Assembly (NCBI RefSeq): GCF_030625865.1
Contig: NZ_DAOUQB010000021.1
Location: forward strand, 1 to 54,452
Length of the DNA stretch: 54,452 bases
Reading direction: 5' to 3'
Source of the DNA: Anaerotignum sp.
Lineage (GTDB): Bacteria; Bacillota; Clostridia; Lachnospirales; Anaerotignaceae
Of the stretch, positions 54,063-54,452 are shown piece by piece. The notes below the pieces were generated by a model, which saw only the letters and a program-made list of their open reading frames with translations, was not told the origin of the DNA and searched no databases. Position numbers and translations under genes: made by a program. Every line of letters starts with the position of its first letter. The first letter of the stretch is position 1.

Positions 54063-54400
54063 ATGGCAAAATTTGAAAAGTGTGTACATGGGGATTTAAA
54101 AAAATTGTAGAGCAATTAGATGAAGACATTTTCAAGAGCGGAGTAAGTGTAAGTTTGGTTGATAAAAGTAATTACGCGGATGAAAATATCAAAATGGCCG
54201 TTAGAGTATATGATAAATATTTCATGAGAAATAGTAGTAGAGCGAGCTTAAATGTGACCATTATTGATAGTGGAAGGGAAATATTCATTTCTGCTATTGG
54301 TGCAGGAGGTGGCAATGGTGCCTTTTTTAATTTTAGCTGGGGTGCGGAAGGAGAATTAACGGAAGTTGTTGCGAATAGTATCAAAAAAATGGGTCTATAA
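54063..54400 (+). pseudogene. Frameshifted small protein with a relative at 15.7 kb
   Basis: ATG 54063 (AAGGGG upstream) reads MAKFEKCVHGDLKKL and stops. Shifting by one base at the TTTAAAAAAA tract continues KIVEQLDEDIFKSGVSVSLV, DKSNYADENIKMAVRVYDKYF, VTIIDSGREIFISAIGAGGG and SIKKMGL, to a normal end. One missing base in the tract explains it. The pattern looks like a conserved small Bacillota protein of unknown role (DUF6054-like, from memory). The 15660 copy is much more decayed. Confidence 0.7.
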
Positions 54401-54452
54401 TTCCCTGCACCAAGGATTTGGAAGCTTACCTGAGAAACGGTTTACATAATCG
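54401..54452. other. Window end
   Basis: Fifty-two bases with no recognisable feature. Confidence 0.3.

Noticed and set aside
54063..54110. Programmed frameshift in the small protein gene
   Set aside because: There is no clear slippery heptamer with a stimulatory structure; decay or a sequencing error is simpler.
1..54452. CRISPR arrays, tRNA and rRNA genes
   Set aside because: No regularly spaced repeats, tRNA cloverleaf signatures or rRNA stretches were seen on either strand.

Overview
The window is AT-rich Bacillota DNA, most likely from an anaerobic Clostridia member (Lachnospirales or Eubacteriales type); the genus cannot be fixed from the sequence. The signs are SLH-anchored surface proteins, Spo0A-type DNA boxes and a Spo0A-C-like protein, a sigma-54 regulated amino-acid module with 2-amino-4-oxopentanoate thiolase (ortA/ortB), a class I c-di-GMP riboswitch, and strong AGGAGG ribosome sites. 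No rRNA, tRNA or CRISPR array was seen.

Layout. 1-4.2 kb: tail of an unknown gene, an Lsa-type ABC-F antibiotic-resistance gene (- strand) behind a peptide-coding attenuator leader, and decayed IS3-family remnants. 4.2-8.9 kb: a large SLH/InlB-B/SpaA/GLUG surface protein converging on an SLH-linked zinc-protease-like protein. 8.9-11.1 kb: an intergenic region with tandem Spo0A boxes and TCACCC/GGGTGA palindromes, then a free-standing Spo0A-C-like protein and an MscS channel. 11.2-15.0 kb: a giant ATPase-TPR-GAF-LuxR regulator. 15.0-15.96 kb: gene debris. 15.96-22.7 kb: sensor kinase with a solute-binding domain, sigma-54 activator, a consensus -24/-12 promoter, NhaC-type transporter and ortAB. 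22.7-28.6 kb: an ABC exporter pair, an unknown gene, and remnants of IS200, IS256, a BceS-like kinase and others. 28.6-35.0 kb: an RND pump and its adaptor, divergent from an OmpR-type two-component system. 35.0-45.1 kb: a complete-looking Tad/Flp pilus operon with Spo0A box, sigma-A promoter, c-di-GMP-I aptamer and terminator. 45.1-54.4 kb: flavin oxidoreductase/TetR pair, radical SAM protein, cysteine amidase, hydrolase and many small or broken genes.

The best integrated systems are three. First, the Tad operon is headed by a c-di-GMP aptamer and terminator and preceded by a Spo0A box, suggesting that second messenger and sporulation state both gate pilus production; it also carries a DUF192 protein and a DivIVA-like coiled-coil protein. 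Second, a sensor/activator pair drives ortAB plus a transporter from a sigma-54 promoter, without the rest of the ornithine pathway nearby. Third, a Spo0A-C-only protein sits beside Spo0A-like boxes in its own upstream region.

Repeated one-base disruptions, several at A-runs, occur in otherwise recognisable genes (35.1, 47.2, 53.0 and 54.1 kb). They are either real decay or homopolymer sequencing errors and should be resolved before those genes are called dead.
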